Assembly (NCBI RefSeq): GCF_009827055.1
Contig: NZ_WUMK01000011.1
Coordinates: 124,001-188,000, forward strand
Length of the DNA stretch: 64,000 nt
Source: Shinella kummerowiae
GTDB taxonomy: Bacteria > Pseudomonadota > Alphaproteobacteria > Rhizobiales > Rhizobiaceae
Direction of reading: 5' to 3'
Below, in pieces: positions 19,201-27,373 of the stretch (position 1 is its first letter; each line of letters begins with the position of its first letter). Made by a program: the position numbers and the translations under genes. The notes under the pieces were generated by a model. It made no database searches, was not told the origin of the DNA, and saw only the letters and a program-made list of their open reading frames with translations.

Positions 19201-19499
19201 GGCAGCGGCGGCTTTTGCTGTCGGCCTCGATGGTCGCGATCAATGGCAAGATCCAGCGGGAGGGAGACGTCGTGCATCTGGTTGCCCAGCGGCTGTTCGA
19301 CCTCGCAGAGGACCTCGGCCAGCTAGGCGAGCGCGGCGAGGCTTTCCCGCTGCCTCATGGGCGCGGCGACGAATTTGCACATGGGAACGGCGCCCCGGAC
19401 CCACGGGAGCGGCGCGCGGCACCCGCGCCGGCGCGCGATATCTTCATCCCGGATTTGTTGATCGACCGGCTGAAGGTGAAAAGCCGGAATTTTCACTAG
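16239..19499 (+). CDS. dnaE2: Error-prone DNA polymerase III alpha subunit DnaE2 (ImuC)
   Basis: The 1086-residue C-family polymerase begins with a PHP domain ('[22 protein letters not shown]', '[16 protein letters not shown]'), has the palm motifs '[14 protein letters not shown]' and '[16 protein letters not shown]' with the catalytic aspartates, the '[11 protein letters not shown]' fingers region, a helix-hairpin-helix segment and a C-terminal OB domain. Near the end '[12 protein letters not shown]' resembles a clamp-binding site. DnaE2 extends across lesions with ImuB and causes damage-induced mutation. Start ATG 16239 overlaps the imuB stop; the frame is open upstream but the standard 'MRYAELQ' start fits. 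Confidence 0.94.
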   Translation: MRYAELQVTTHFSFLRGASSAAELFATAAALGIDALGVVDRNSLAGIVRAWDAAKTTGVRLVVGCRLDLTDGMSILVYPMDRPAYSRLTRLLSIGKSRGGKGNCLIDFADVAEHAAGLIGVLVPDEADEACGVQLRKMAGLFGDRAYVSLCLRRRPLDRLRLHGIAAMAARFKVRTVVTNDVLFHEPSRRQLQDVVTCIRTRTTIDDVGFDRERHADRFLKAPEEMHRLFADYPEALARGCEIVERCKFDLGELQYQYPEEAIVPGFDPQQSLVKFTWQGAAVRYPEGVPDKVRKSLQDELELIRVMNYAPYFLTVYSIVRFARSKGILCQGRGSAANSAVCYCLGVTSIDPDTNDLLFERFISQERDEPPDIDVDFEHERREEVIQWIYETYGRSKAALCSTVTRYRAKGALRDVGKALGLPEDMIGQLSSGVWGWSEGVSERQIRENNLNAADYRLKLTLELAQQLMGAPRHLGQHPGGFVLTHDRLDDLVPIEPARMDDRQVIEWDKDDIEALKFMKVDVLALGMLTCMAKAFALMAEHKGEVWDLASIPSEDPRTYAMIRKADTLGTFQIESRAQMSMLPRLKPRTFYDLVIQVAIVRPGPIQGDMVHPYLRRREGKEPVEYPTPELEAVLSKTLGIPLFQESAMKVAMVCAGFSGGEADQLRKSMATFKFSGGVSKFKDKLVAGMVKNGYSAEFAELTFSQLEGFGSYGFPESHAASFALIAYASAWMKCHHPDVFCAALLNSQPMGFYAPAQIVRDAREHGVEVRPVCINQSRWDCALEDAGDGNLKAVRLGMRMVKGLATADAARIVAARADEPFVSVDDLWRRSGAPTAALVQLAEADAFLASLQLQRRDALWAIKALRDEPLALWTAAAEREARRNAEAQEPEVALPSMRSGHEVVEDYSHVGLTLRQHPVAFLREDLRRKRLVTCAEANAAADGRWLMTGGLVLVRQRPGSAKGVMFMTLEDEVGIVNAVIWPKVFERQRRLLLSASMVAINGKIQREGDVVHLVAQRLFDLAEDLGQLGERGEAFPLPHGRGDEFAHGNGAPDPRERRAAPAPARDIFIPDLLIDRLKVKSRNFH

Positions 19500-19554
19500 C
19501 CCATGTCATGAACCAGACGTAGAGATTGCACCCCGCCGCAGCAGTGCCGGTGCT

Positions 19555-19998
19555 CTAGTGACTGTGCCAGCCGAGATCGGTGTAGGTGAAGTCGTCACCC
19601 TTGTAGGCTATGCGGGTTCGATAAGCCCGAGCGCAGGCGTAGGTGAAGCAGTCGCCCATGTTTAGCTTAGCCGGATGATTCATGATCTTGCCGAACTGCT
19701 GCGCTGCATCGAGTGCTTTGGCGCCAACGTCCCCGGAAATCATCGCTTCCTTGCAGTCAAGGTCGACTATGAACTGCTCGACGAGACGACGTGCATTTTC
19801 CATCATTTCGGACGTTGCTGGCTTGTCACGGCCAGAGACTTCAGCAAGCCGGCGCGTCAGTGACAAAGTTGCCTCCATGCGCACGACGGCCGAGATGTAG
19901 TAGGGGCCGCCGTCGTGCTCAAGCCGATTGATCAGGGCGGGGGCATCCTCTTCCCCAGTGAGAATAGCAACAATGACCGAAGCATCGACAAAGAGCAT
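19555..19998 (-). CDS. vapC: VapC-type PIN-domain toxin
   Basis: The 147-residue PIN-domain ribonuclease has its first catalytic Asp in 'LFVDASVIVAILTGEED', a central acidic residue in 'VVRMEATLSL', and C-terminal 'MGDCFTYACARAYRTRIAYKGDDF' with the conserved Asp of the fold. VapC toxins cleave RNA when freed from VapB. The ATG at 19998 shares one base with the vapB stop (TGATG), the usual coupling of the module; the frame extends 5 codons further upstream without a good start. The pair separates the mutasome operon from the plasmid accessory block. Confidence 0.88.
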   Translation of the reverse strand: MLFVDASVIVAILTGEEDAPALINRLEHDGGPYYISAVVRMEATLSLTRRLAEVSGRDKPATSEMMENARRLVEQFIVDLDCKEAMISGDVGAKALDAAQQFGKIMNHPAKLNMGDCFTYACARAYRTRIAYKGDDFTYTDLGWHSH

Positions 19999-20237
19999 CA
20001 GTCTTCGCCCCACATCTCATCGGTTTCCCGCTTGTGATCGCCGGGCGCAAAGGGCCCAGCTTCGCGCGCCATGGCGAGAGACTTTGCAAGCCGCTCACGG
20101 AGGGGCAAGGCGGCTCGGCGTTTCGCGATCTCGTGCTTCAGCGCCTCTTTGACCGCATCGACCTTGCTGGTTTTGGTGATGCTGATAAGCTCTTCCGTGA
20201 GCCGGTCGACCTCGGGGTCTTTGATATAGAGCGGCAT
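19998..20237 (-). CDS. vapB: VapB-type antitoxin
   Basis: The 79-residue protein resembles the VapB/Rv0623-like antitoxins. Its N-terminal 'MPLYIKDPEVDRLTEELISITKTSK' forms the DNA-binding part, and the C-terminal half ends in an acidic tail ('HKRETDEMWGED') suited to bind the toxin. It neutralises VapC and should repress its own promoter through the palindrome just upstream (20243-20260), which overlaps its ribosome-binding region. It is the first gene of the leftward vapBC operon. Confidence 0.88.
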   Translation of the reverse strand: MPLYIKDPEVDRLTEELISITKTSKVDAVKEALKHEIAKRRAALPLRERLAKSLAMAREAGPFAPGDHKRETDEMWGED

Positions 20238-20242
20238 GAGGC

Positions 20243-20260
20243 ATATCCTTTCAAGGATAT
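20243..20260. promoter_or_regulatory. Palindromic operator/leader of vapBC
   Basis: A perfect inverted repeat with 8-base arms (ATATCCTT and AAGGATAT) around a 2-base spacer begins 6 bases before the vapB start. Two further half-site-like copies of ATATCCT follow at 20265-20271 and 20279-20285. The AT-rich stretch probably holds the leftward promoter. Spacing and symmetry fit autoregulation by VapB or VapBC. Confidence 0.65.
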
Positions 20261-20547
20261 TATAATATCCTATTTTCCATATCCTTTCCAGTCCGGATAG
20301 TGATTGCGACGCCCCGAAGCGGCGCGTACCGCTTCAACGCAGAACCTTATGACATCCCGTTGAATTTGACCTGAATTTCGTCATCCATCCCTGCATAACG
20401 TGCTACTTTCCGAACCGTGCTGATGGCGCGGGCGGCCGGGAATGGGGAAGGCGCGTCGGCGAAGGGAGAGGGAGAGAGGGGCGGAACGGCGGCGGGCGGG
20501 TTGAGAGGCTGGAGAGAGGCTCCGGCTGCTCGCCATGGAGCCGCACC
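20261..20547. other. Intergenic region with vapBC promoter and purine-rich leader
   Basis: No coding sequence is supported here. The left part carries the vapBC control region. The right part (about 20430-20530) is a purine-rich run of GGGAGAG-like repeats ending in the hairpin-forming 20-mer shared with the ParB-like gene leader, and it leads into the PP-loop gene at 20548. Confidence 0.5.
20507..20526 (+). repeat. Leader repeat copy 1 (GGCTGGAGAGAGGCTCCGGC)
   Basis: This 20-mer is identical to the one at 22333-22352. It can fold as GGAG/CTCC around a purine loop. It sits 21 bases before the start codon of the PP-loop gene, behind a purine-rich GGGAGAGAGGGGC tract. Looser versions (TTGGAGAGAGCGC near 29099, CTTGGAGAGCGCC near 30598) precede two more genes of the block. 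Confidence 0.7.
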
Positions 20548-21699
20548 ATGCTTCACAATCCGATTGTGGATCCCGCGCACCAGCGATTTGCCACCCATAA
20601 GACGCAGCCGGCGATATCGATTGCCCGGGCTTTTCCGTCGATTTCCATCTTGCCACCGATTGTAAATCTCCTTGAGCAAGGCGCGGCCGTCGCCATCGGG
20701 GTTTCGGGCGGCAAGGATAGCCAGGCCGCAGCCATGGCGACCTTCGAGTATCTCGACCGCATCGGACATTCTGGACCGCGCCTGTTGATCCATGCCGACC
20801 TTGGTTCGGTGGAATGGGCGGGTTCGCTGCCGACTTGCGAGCACCTATCCGATCGCCTCGGCGCCGAGCTCGTTGTCGTCCGCCGCAAGCAAGGTGGGCT
20901 AGTGGACCGCTGGGAAAGCCGCTGGCGATCCAACGTCGCGCGACACGAAGACCTCAGCACCGTGACGCTCGTGCCATGCTGGAGCACGCCGGCGATGAGA
21001 TTCTGCACATCCGAAATGAAGACCTCGAAAATCCATGCGGAACTCAAACGCAGGTTTTCTAAACTGCCGATCATCAGCGTAACCGGCGTTCGGCGCGAGG
21101 AAAGCCCACAGCGCGCCCCCGCCGAAATCTTCGATCACAAGCCGGGCGAGCGAATATGGACCTGGCGGCCAATTCTTGAATGGTCCGAGGAAGAGGTCTT
21201 TTCATCGCTCGACTTCTGGGGCATCGAACCCCATCCCGCCTATCGCCGGTTTGGCCTCACGCGTGTCTCGTGCCGCTTCTGCATCATGTCGAGCCTTCCC
21301 GATCTGGTGGCCGCGGCGGCGCAGCCGGAAGCACACGATCTCTATCGGCAGATGGTCGGCCTCGAATGCCGCAGCACGTTTGCGTTTCAGAGCAGCCGAT
21401 GGTTAGGCGATATCGCTCCTCATCTGCTTCAGCCGAGAAGCCGTGATCTTCTCGCCATGGCCAAGGAAAGGGCGGACCGCCGTCGTGAGGCGGAACGCCG
21501 GCTGACGAAGCCGATGCTCTATGTGAAAGGCTGGCCGGTCCGGATGCTATCCGACGGCGAGGCGGACCTTCTCGCGGAGGTGCGCTCGGAGGTCAGCGCG
21601 ATGCTGGGATTTCGTACTCGCTACCATGATCGGGCATCGATCCATGCTCGATACGCTGAACTGCTCAACCTTCACGCCAGCCGGAGGAGGACCGCATGA
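20548..21699 (+). CDS. PP-loop (PAPS reductase/DndC-like) protein
   Basis: The 383-residue protein belongs to the PP-loop ATP pyrophosphatase superfamily near PAPS reductase: 'VAIGVSGGKDSQAAAMA' at about residues 50-66 is the SGGxDS nucleotide-binding loop. Cysteines in 'AMRFCTSEMK' and 'VSCRFCIMSS' recall the metal/Fe-S cysteines of the PAPS-reductase/DndC group. It is about 100 residues longer than a CysH reductase and has no cysteine-biosynthesis neighbours, so assimilatory sulfate reduction is unlikely. It overlaps the next gene by 4 bases (ATGA), pointing to a joint function, perhaps nucleic-acid modification or regulation on the plasmid; that is speculation. Confidence 0.75.
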   Translation: MLHNPIVDPAHQRFATHKTQPAISIARAFPSISILPPIVNLLEQGAAVAIGVSGGKDSQAAAMATFEYLDRIGHSGPRLLIHADLGSVEWAGSLPTCEHLSDRLGAELVVVRRKQGGLVDRWESRWRSNVARHEDLSTVTLVPCWSTPAMRFCTSEMKTSKIHAELKRRFSKLPIISVTGVRREESPQRAPAEIFDHKPGERIWTWRPILEWSEEEVFSSLDFWGIEPHPAYRRFGLTRVSCRFCIMSSLPDLVAAAAQPEAHDLYRQMVGLECRSTFAFQSSRWLGDIAPHLLQPRSRDLLAMAKERADRRREAERRLTKPMLYVKGWPVRMLSDGEADLLAEVRSEVSAMLGFRTRYHDRASIHARYAELLNLHASRRRTA

Positions 21700-22274
21700 G
21701 TGACACATCGCCCTCCCGCCGCCTGCTGATCCTGTCCTGCTCGATGACCAAGCGCGGCGGCCCGCAATACATGCCGGCGCGCGACCGATACGATGGGCCG
21801 CTCTGGCGCACTCTGCGTCGTGTCGATCCCGACGAGCGGAAGGCTCGGGTTGCTTTTGTGTCAGCCGAGTACGGCTTTCGTGAATCCACGACCACCATCA
21901 AAAACTATGACCGGCGGATGACGCCGGAGATTGCGGCCGCGGTGAAGGCTGGCGGCCTCGGCACGCGATGGCCAGCGCCGAGAACACAGCGGCGCGCGAT
22001 GGCATCGGGCGAGCATCCGGGCATGCACATTGCCTCGATGACAGAGCACGGGCACAAGCCGTTTATCGACGTCTGTCTGGTCGGAGGCGCCCTCTATCTC
22101 GATGTCATGCGGCACTTCGTCGACCTGTTCCAGGAGGATGGCTTTGTGACGGGGAGCGCGGCGATAACGGAAATCTGCGCGCCGATCGGCATCATGCGGC
22201 AGCAGATGGCGATCTGGCTGAACAGTTACTCGCGCAACGCCGACGGCGACGCGAGCGCTGGCGGCAGGCGGTGA
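21696..22274 (+). CDS. DUF6884-like protein
   Basis: A 192-residue cytoplasmic protein coupled to the PP-loop gene by a 4-base overlap. The N-terminal 'LILSCSMTKR' followed by 'PARDRYDGPLWRTLRR' and 'VAFVSAEYGFRES..TIKNYDRRM' matches the pattern of the DUF6884 group (SCSxTK, PARdlY, lsaeYGl). The function of the domain is not established to my knowledge; relatives are sometimes linked to base-modification or radical/PP-loop enzymes. Alternatively it may be a standalone nucleotide-binding protein. Confidence 0.6.
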   Translation: MSDTSPSRRLLILSCSMTKRGGPQYMPARDRYDGPLWRTLRRVDPDERKARVAFVSAEYGFRESTTTIKNYDRRMTPEIAAAVKAGGLGTRWPAPRTQRRAMASGEHPGMHIASMTEHGHKPFIDVCLVGGALYLDVMRHFVDLFQEDGFVTGSAAITEICAPIGIMRQQMAIWLNSYSRNADGDASAGGRR

Positions 22275-22332
22275 GGGCGGCGGTCCGGGAAAGAGGAAGA
22301 GGGGGGAAGGGGCGTTCGTGGCGGATTGAGGT

Positions 22333-22352
22333 GGCTGGAGAGAGGCTCCGGC
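22333..22352 (+). repeat. Leader repeat copy 2 (GGCTGGAGAGAGGCTCCGGC)
   Basis: Identical in all 20 bases to 20507-20526 and placed 22 bases before the ParB-like start codon, again following a purine-rich GGGAAAGAGGAAGAGGGGGG tract. The near-identical placement before two unrelated genes argues for a shared 5' leader function rather than coding constraint. Confidence 0.7.
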
Positions 22353-22374
22353 CGGTCCGCCGCGGAGAAATGAC

Positions 22375-24522
22375 ATGGCACAGGCCATTCAGAAAATCGC
22401 GCTCAACGTCGGGCGCGATATCCCCTTCAACAAGCTCGTCCTCAGCCAGCAGAACGTGCGCAAGACCAAGGCCGGCGTCTCTATTGAAGAACTCGCCGAC
22501 GACATCGCTCGCCGCGGTCTGCTGACGAGCATCAACGTGCGCGCGGAACTCGACGCCGAGGGCAAGGAAACCGGCATCTACCGCATTCCCGCCGGCGGCC
22601 GCCGCTATCGTGCCCTGAAGCTGCTGGTCGATCGCAAGCAGCTCTCCAAGACGACCGGCGTGCCCTGCATCGTCAGCGATGGCGAGACCCTCGAAGCCGA
22701 AGACTCGCTCGCCGAAAACGTCAAGCGCATCGACCTGCATCCGCTCGACGAGTTCCGCGCGATGATGGCGCTCCGCGAGGAGGGGCTCGATGAAGAGGAG
22801 ATCGCTGCCCGCTTCCACATCTCGGTTGCGACGGTGAAGCAGCGCCTGCGGCTCGCCTCGGTCTCGCCGCGCCTGCTCGAACTCTATGGTGACGACGAGA
22901 TGAGGCTTGCCCAGGTGATGGCATTCTCCATCACCAAGGACCATGCCCGTCAGGAGCAGGTATGGGAGACGGTGTCACGGGCGCAGAACCCGGAGCCCTA
23001 CTATATCCGTCGGCTACTGACCGAAACGGCGGTCCGGGCATCAGATCGCCGTGCAGTATACGTTGGTTTCGAGGCCTACGAGGCTGCCGGCGGCGCGATC
23101 ATGCGTGATCTCTTCGAGCAGGACAATGGAGGGTGGCTCCAGGACCCGGCGTTGCTCGAGCAGCTGGTGCTGGAGAAGCTGACCGCCGATGCCGAGGCGC
23201 TGAAGGCGGAGGAAGGCTGGAAATGGGTCGATGCCGCCATCGACTTTCATTACGGCCATACCTCCGGCCTCCGCCGCTTCTATGGCAAACAGGCCGAATG
23301 GAGCGAGGACGAACTCGCGCGCCATGATGCCGCGAAGGTGGAATACGATAAGCTCGACGCCGACTATGCCGCCGCTGCCGACTATTCCGAGGAAACCGAA
23401 GCGCGGCTCGAAGAGCTCGGCAACGCGTTGGATGCCTTGAACGACCGGCCTTACCTCTTCGATCCGGATGACGTCGCCCGTGGTGGCGTCTTCATCTCGC
23501 TGGCCGCCAATGGCGAACTGAAGATCGAACGCGGCTATGTCAGGCCCGAAGACGAACCTGTCGTCGAGGTGGCGGAACCGGAGGGCGCCAATATCGATCA
23601 AGACGGTTTGGGCGACGGAACGACCGTCGCATCTGCCGGCGGCGTATCGGTCGACGGCAAGCCGGTCGGTGTTGAAGAACCGGACGAAGACGACGGCAAG
23701 GTTCGCCCGCTCTCGGACCGTCTCATCGAGGACCTGACGGCGGCCCGGACCCTTGCACTCAGGAACGCACTCGCCAACGACCCGACGATGGCGTTCATCG
23801 CCGTCCTGCACTTTCTCGTGCTGAAGACCTTCTACCACTACGGTGCCGCTTCGTGCCTGGAAATTTCGGTCCAGCACAGCGTTTCCAATCAGGCGCACGG
23901 TCTTGCCGAAACCGTCTGGGCAAAGGAGATCGAACAGCGCCAGGAGAACTGGGGTCACGATCTTCCAGGCGATGCGGGTGAGGTCTGGGGATACCTGATC
24001 GCATTGGACCAGGACAGCCGCATGGCGCTCTTTGCCCATTGCGCCTCGTTGGCGCTGAACGCGACGATCCAGCAATGGAACCGCCGTGCCAAGGAAAACG
24101 ACCACGCGCGCCAGCTTGCCCAGTCGATCGGGTTTGGCATGGTGGAGGCCGGCTGGACGCCCACAGTCGACAGCTATCTCGGCCGCGTCACCAAGGCGCA
24201 TATTCTGCAGGCCGTCCGCGAAGCCAAGGGCGAGCAATCGGCCCAGCTGATCGACCACCTCAAGAAACCGGATATGGCCCGCGAGGCCGCCCGCCTGCTC
24301 GAAGGCAGCGGCTGGCTCCCGGAAGTGCTGCGCTATCCGGCCGATGAAGCACATGCTGACGTCGAGCCTTCCGACTTGGGTGAAGTGGGAGTTATCGAGG
24401 ACGAAACCACGGGACGCGCCGATGTCGATCTTCCGGCCTTTCTGACGGAGGGCCTCGAAGCCGCGGTATCAAGCGCCGAGTCCGAAGAGGACGAAGACGG
24501 CCATCTCGAAGCTGCGGAATAG
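22375..24522 (+). CDS. Large ParB-domain protein
   Basis: The 715-residue protein opens with a ParB/Spo0J N-terminal domain: 'IPFNKLVLSQQNVRKT', the CTP/nuclease-type 'GIYRIPAGGRRYRALKLL', 'EDSLAENVKRIDLHPLDEFRAM', then a helix-turn-helix region 'EEEIAARFHISVATVKQRLRLASVSPRLLELY'. A long acidic C-terminal region of about 450 residues has no clear domain. No parA or repABC genes adjoin, so this is probably not the plasmid partition protein but one of the orphan ParB-like proteins common on rhizobial plasmids. The start is supported by GGAG 7 bases upstream, and the gene carries leader repeat copy 2. Confidence 0.85.
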   Translation: MAQAIQKIALNVGRDIPFNKLVLSQQNVRKTKAGVSIEELADDIARRGLLTSINVRAELDAEGKETGIYRIPAGGRRYRALKLLVDRKQLSKTTGVPCIVSDGETLEAEDSLAENVKRIDLHPLDEFRAMMALREEGLDEEEIAARFHISVATVKQRLRLASVSPRLLELYGDDEMRLAQVMAFSITKDHARQEQVWETVSRAQNPEPYYIRRLLTETAVRASDRRAVYVGFEAYEAAGGAIMRDLFEQDNGGWLQDPALLEQLVLEKLTADAEALKAEEGWKWVDAAIDFHYGHTSGLRRFYGKQAEWSEDELARHDAAKVEYDKLDADYAAAADYSEETEARLEELGNALDALNDRPYLFDPDDVARGGVFISLAANGELKIERGYVRPEDEPVVEVAEPEGANIDQDGLGDGTTVASAGGVSVDGKPVGVEEPDEDDGKVRPLSDRLIEDLTAARTLALRNALANDPTMAFIAVLHFLVLKTFYHYGAASCLEISVQHSVSNQAHGLAETVWAKEIEQRQENWGHDLPGDAGEVWGYLIALDQDSRMALFAHCASLALNATIQQWNRRAKENDHARQLAQSIGFGMVEAGWTPTVDSYLGRVTKAHILQAVREAKGEQSAQLIDHLKKPDMAREAARLLEGSGWLPEVLRYPADEAHADVEPSDLGEVGVIEDETTGRADVDLPAFLTEGLEAAVSSAESEEDEDGHLEAAE

Positions 24523-24550
24523 GCATCCAAGCGAGCATAAATCCATCCAG

Positions 24551-24579
24551 GGCCCGGCCATCGCGCCGGGCCTTTTCTT
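24551..24579 (+). terminator. GC hairpin with T-run between parB-like and ardB
   Basis: Arms GGCCCGGC (24551-24558) and GCCGGGCC (24565-24572) with a 6-base loop are followed by TTTTCTT. It lies only about 20 bases ahead of the ribosome-binding site of the ArdB-like gene and is the first of a series of similarly placed hairpins in this block. Confidence 0.8.
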
Positions 24580-24602
24580 ATTTGCAAGTGGGAGACACGA
24601 CA

Positions 24603-25025
24603 ATGTCGAAATCGGAAACCACGCGGCAACCCGCCACGATCGTTTGCGAGGAGGGACGCCTGGAATTCCTGCCGAGCCTTTTCGGCCGCTCGCTGCTCAT
24701 CGTTGCCGAAAACGCCGTCTACGGCTTTATGGAGAAGCTCAGCCCTCTTGACTACGGCGGCGGGTTCTGGGACTTTTACGAACAGGGCGGGCAGCCTCTG
24801 TTCCTTGCCCCGAGATCGAAAACCCGTTTCCGGATCACCGGCGAGGTCACGGGGTTCCAGGGCGATGTCTCCGCCGAAGCCGCCGGCATCATCGCCACGA
24901 TGTTTGCCTTCTCGCACCTCTCCTTCCAGTATCAGTCCGAACGGCTCTGCGACGGATACAGCCGTCTCTATGCCTATGCGGCTGGCCATCCCGAAGCCTC
25001 CGAGATTTTCCAGGCGATCGACTGA
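24603..25025 (+). CDS. ardB: Antirestriction protein, ArdB/KlcA family
   Basis: The 140-residue protein matches the ArdB/KlcA family, proteins carried by conjugative elements that protect incoming DNA from type I restriction without mimicking DNA. The family core is visible as 'ENAVYGFMEKLSPLDYGGGFWDFYE' and 'GGQPLFLAP', and length is normal. The ATG at 24603 has GGGAG 9 bases upstream; an in-frame TTG at 24582 is less likely. It stands between two terminator hairpins in a train of single-gene units. Confidence 0.85.
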   Translation: MSKSETTRQPATIVCEEGRLEFLPSLFGRSLLIVAENAVYGFMEKLSPLDYGGGFWDFYEQGGQPLFLAPRSKTRFRITGEVTGFQGDVSAEAAGIIATMFAFSHLSFQYQSERLCDGYSRLYAYAAGHPEASEIFQAID

Positions 25026-25070
25026 GCGGCTTCACCGTTCCGTCTGATCGCCTTTCACCGACCACCCACC

Positions 25071-25106
25071 GGCCCGGTTGGCGCGAGAGCGCCGGCCGGG
25101 CCTTTT
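25071..25106 (+). terminator. GC hairpin with T-run upstream of the DUF932 gene
   Basis: A two-part stem: outer arms GGCCCGG (25071-25077) and CCGGGCC (25096-25102), inner arms GGCGC and GCGCC around GAGA, then TTTT. The ribosome-binding site (CAGGAG) of the DUF932 gene follows after 8 bases. Confidence 0.8.
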
Positions 25107-25125
25107 CGTTTCAGGAGCAATCAAC

Positions 25126-26316
25126 ATGAACACCATGATCCCCAGTCCATCCCCTGTATCCGCCGGCTTCAAGGTCGACATCTCCCGCGGCGAGCGCATC
25201 GGCCGCGCGTCGTCGGAATGGTTCTCGCGTCCCGATGACGAGCGCTACCTCTCGCTGTCCGATCTCCACCGTGCGGTCAGCGATCGGGCCGAGCGCGCCC
25301 GCGTTCGCACCGTCGAAAGCGCCGATATCCGTGTCGAGGCGACCCGCGAGAATGCCGAGCGCCTGTCCCTCATCGTCCCTGGCAGCCGCGTGCCGTTGGC
25401 GCCGACCCACTGGAGCTACGGACAACTCTGCAGCCTCGTGGGCGCGCCGGCGAGTTATATGCGCCAGTTGCCGGCCCCGCTCGCCGCGATCAATCTCCAG
25501 CACGGCCTTCTCAACCACAGCGCCGAGATGGTCAAAACGCTGGAGATGGAGGACGGGCGTGTCGAGCTTCGGGCGGTGACCGGTCCCGAATACGGCCGCA
25601 TCTGGGATAGGGATCTCGTCGCCGCGGTGATGAGCATCGCCGGCGATGGCGTGGGCGACACGATGTGGAAGGTACCGGGTGTGCTCGACTGGTCGACCAT
25701 GACGCACAACCCGTTCGTCGATATCACCAAGGATACGACGACGCTCTATGCCAGCGACAGGGACGTGTTCCTGTTCCTCGTCGACGATGCCCATCCGATC
25801 GAGGCTGGCCGCCTGCCGAACGGTGAGCCCGACCTCTATTTCCGTGGGTTCTACGCCTGGAACTCCGAGGTCGGCTCGAAGACCCTCGGCATCGCAAGCT
25901 TCTATCTACGGGCCGTGTGTGCCAACCGCAATCTGTGGGGCACGGAAGATTTCCAGGAGATCACCATCCGGCACTCGAAATTCGCGGCCCAGCGGTTCGC
26001 GCACGAGGCGGCTCCGGCGCTGGAGAATTTTGCGAATTCCTCGTCCGCGCCGTTCATCGCGGGAATCCGTGCCGCGCGGGAGCGGGTCGTCGCTTGCAAT
26101 GAGGAGGACCGTTCCGATTTCCTGCGCAAGCGCGGCTTCTCGAAGGCTGAGACGGGCAAGATTATCGAGACGGTGCTTTCGGAAGAGGGGCGGCCGCCGG
26201 AGTCCATCTTCGATTTCGTGCAGGGGATCACCGCATTGGCGCGCGGGAAAGCCCATCAGGACACCAGGCTCGAACTCGAAGGCAAGGCGCGTAGACTGCT
26301 CGAAAGCGCAGCGTGA
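25126..26316 (+). CDS. DUF932 domain-containing protein
   Basis: The 396-residue protein is a member of the DUF932 (phage/plasmid-like) family, widespread on rhizobial plasmids and phages and of unsettled function. Typical stretches are 'LAPTHWSYGQLCSLVGAPASYMRQLPA', 'GPEYGRIWDRDLVAAV' and 'FYLRAVCANRNLWGTEDFQEITIRHSK'. ATG 25126 is chosen over upstream codons because CAGGAG lies 8 bases before it. No signal peptide or membrane segment is seen. Monocistronic by its flanking hairpins. Confidence 0.85.
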   Translation: MNTMIPSPSPVSAGFKVDISRGERIGRASSEWFSRPDDERYLSLSDLHRAVSDRAERARVRTVESADIRVEATRENAERLSLIVPGSRVPLAPTHWSYGQLCSLVGAPASYMRQLPAPLAAINLQHGLLNHSAEMVKTLEMEDGRVELRAVTGPEYGRIWDRDLVAAVMSIAGDGVGDTMWKVPGVLDWSTMTHNPFVDITKDTTTLYASDRDVFLFLVDDAHPIEAGRLPNGEPDLYFRGFYAWNSEVGSKTLGIASFYLRAVCANRNLWGTEDFQEITIRHSKFAAQRFAHEAAPALENFANSSSAPFIAGIRAARERVVACNEEDRSDFLRKRGFSKAETGKIIETVLSEEGRPPESIFDFVQGITALARGKAHQDTRLELEGKARRLLESAA

Positions 26317-26342
26317 GACCCCCCATCTGACATTCGCCAACC

Positions 26343-26367
26343 AACCCAGCCCTGGCGCCGGGTTTTT
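26343..26367 (+). terminator. Short hairpin with T5 run between the DUF932 gene and next gene
   Basis: AACCC (26343-26347) can pair with GGGTT (26360-26364), with additional G-C pairs inside, followed by a T5 run. Weaker than the neighbouring hairpins but in the same position just before the next gene. Confidence 0.5.
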
Positions 26368-26389
26368 CGTATCACCAAAGGGCAATCCC

Positions 26390-27367
26390 ATGACCAAGCT
26401 CGAAACCCAACTCTACATCAATCCGCCAATCCCGCTCGCCGACATCACGCCGCTGGAAGAGCTGATCCTCGCGCATGTGCTGGAATGCAGCGCGACCGAC
26501 GCCGGCCTTGTCCTTTTCACCAATACGGGTCCGAACAATCCCATCAGCGTGAAGCGCAAGCTGTTGCTCGAAGCGTTCCGAGCATCAGTGCCGCTGGCGG
26601 AAAGCGCACTCAACACGTTCATCGCAAGCCGCGTCCTTGCACTTATGCCGGCGCCGTCGGATGCAATCGATATGGATGCGACCGTCGATATCGATCTCGG
26701 CGCATTTCCGTGGCCGTTCATCGTCCAGGATATCGTCTCGCGGTCGCCGACCCTGTCGGAGGTCACCGTGATCCACTGGATGAACCATCCGTCGCAGCGT
26801 CTCGAGACCTACGGCGCCAGCGTATCGCTGATCACCGCGAAGGCGATTCATCACGCCACCAGCGAGGATATCCTGGCCCGTTTCCGATTGCAGGATCGCG
26901 GCCTGTCACTCCCAGGCCCATTGCCTGCTGCGTCGCTTCGGTCGTCAGTGCCTGACGGGCACCGTTTGCTCACCGTCGGCGAGACGGAGGCGGCACTCTG
27001 CATCTGGGAAGCCATGCTGTATTTCCGAGGCCTGCACGAGGACGGACGCGCCGTTCCCGACGGCATTGCCCAGATGTCGAGGCTGTGGGACGAAACCGGT
27101 TGGCAGTTCATGCGCTTATGCGTCCTGGAGATCGTGCCTCTCGTGCAGGATGCCTACGCCGCCCTCTCCGGTGTTATTGAGGATGGTGGATTTACCTTCG
27201 ATTTCGACTTCGTCCCGGCAGTCTTGGGAACGCTCGTGTGGTCGGAGGACGGACCATATCGCGAGGGCGAACCGGAGGACTTCCTCGAAAGCGTCATGGC
27301 GGCGGTCATGCTTCGGCGACAGGATGTTGCGGCCGCTGCTCTAGCTGCTTCGAACACCGGTCGGTGA
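26390..27367 (+). CDS. Conserved plasmid protein of unknown function
   Basis: A 325-residue protein that I do not recognise. The same frame is open far upstream as an antisense-like artefact, but ATG 26390 begins just after the terminator hairpin and a weak purine-rich ribosome-binding site (AAAGGGCAAT). The sequence is slightly acidic with no signal peptide or membrane span; 'PLEELILAHVLECSATDAGLVLFTN' and the C-terminal 'LRRQDVAAAALAAS' look helical. Its position between DUF932 and DUF1173 genes is typical of rhizobial plasmid backbones. Confidence 0.65.
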   Translation: MTKLETQLYINPPIPLADITPLEELILAHVLECSATDAGLVLFTNTGPNNPISVKRKLLLEAFRASVPLAESALNTFIASRVLALMPAPSDAIDMDATVDIDLGAFPWPFIVQDIVSRSPTLSEVTVIHWMNHPSQRLETYGASVSLITAKAIHHATSEDILARFRLQDRGLSLPGPLPAASLRSSVPDGHRLLTVGETEAALCIWEAMLYFRGLHEDGRAVPDGIAQMSRLWDETGWQFMRLCVLEIVPLVQDAYAALSGVIEDGGFTFDFDFVPAVLGTLVWSEDGPYREGEPEDFLESVMAAVMLRRQDVAAAALAASNTGR

Positions 27368-27373
27368 CCCTGG

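Noticed and set aside
20548..21699. Assimilatory PAPS/APS reductase (cysH)
   Set aside because: It is about 100 residues longer than CysH, lacks neighbouring cys genes and is coupled to a DUF6884-like gene.
23041..24354. 437-codon minus-strand frame opposite the ParB-like gene
   Set aside because: Antisense shadow of a well-supported coding gene, no recognisable protein features.
22375..24522. Partition protein of a repABC or parAB replication-partition locus
   Set aside because: No ParA, RepA or RepC gene and no parS-like repeats are adjacent; the long C-terminal extension is atypical for a partition ParB.
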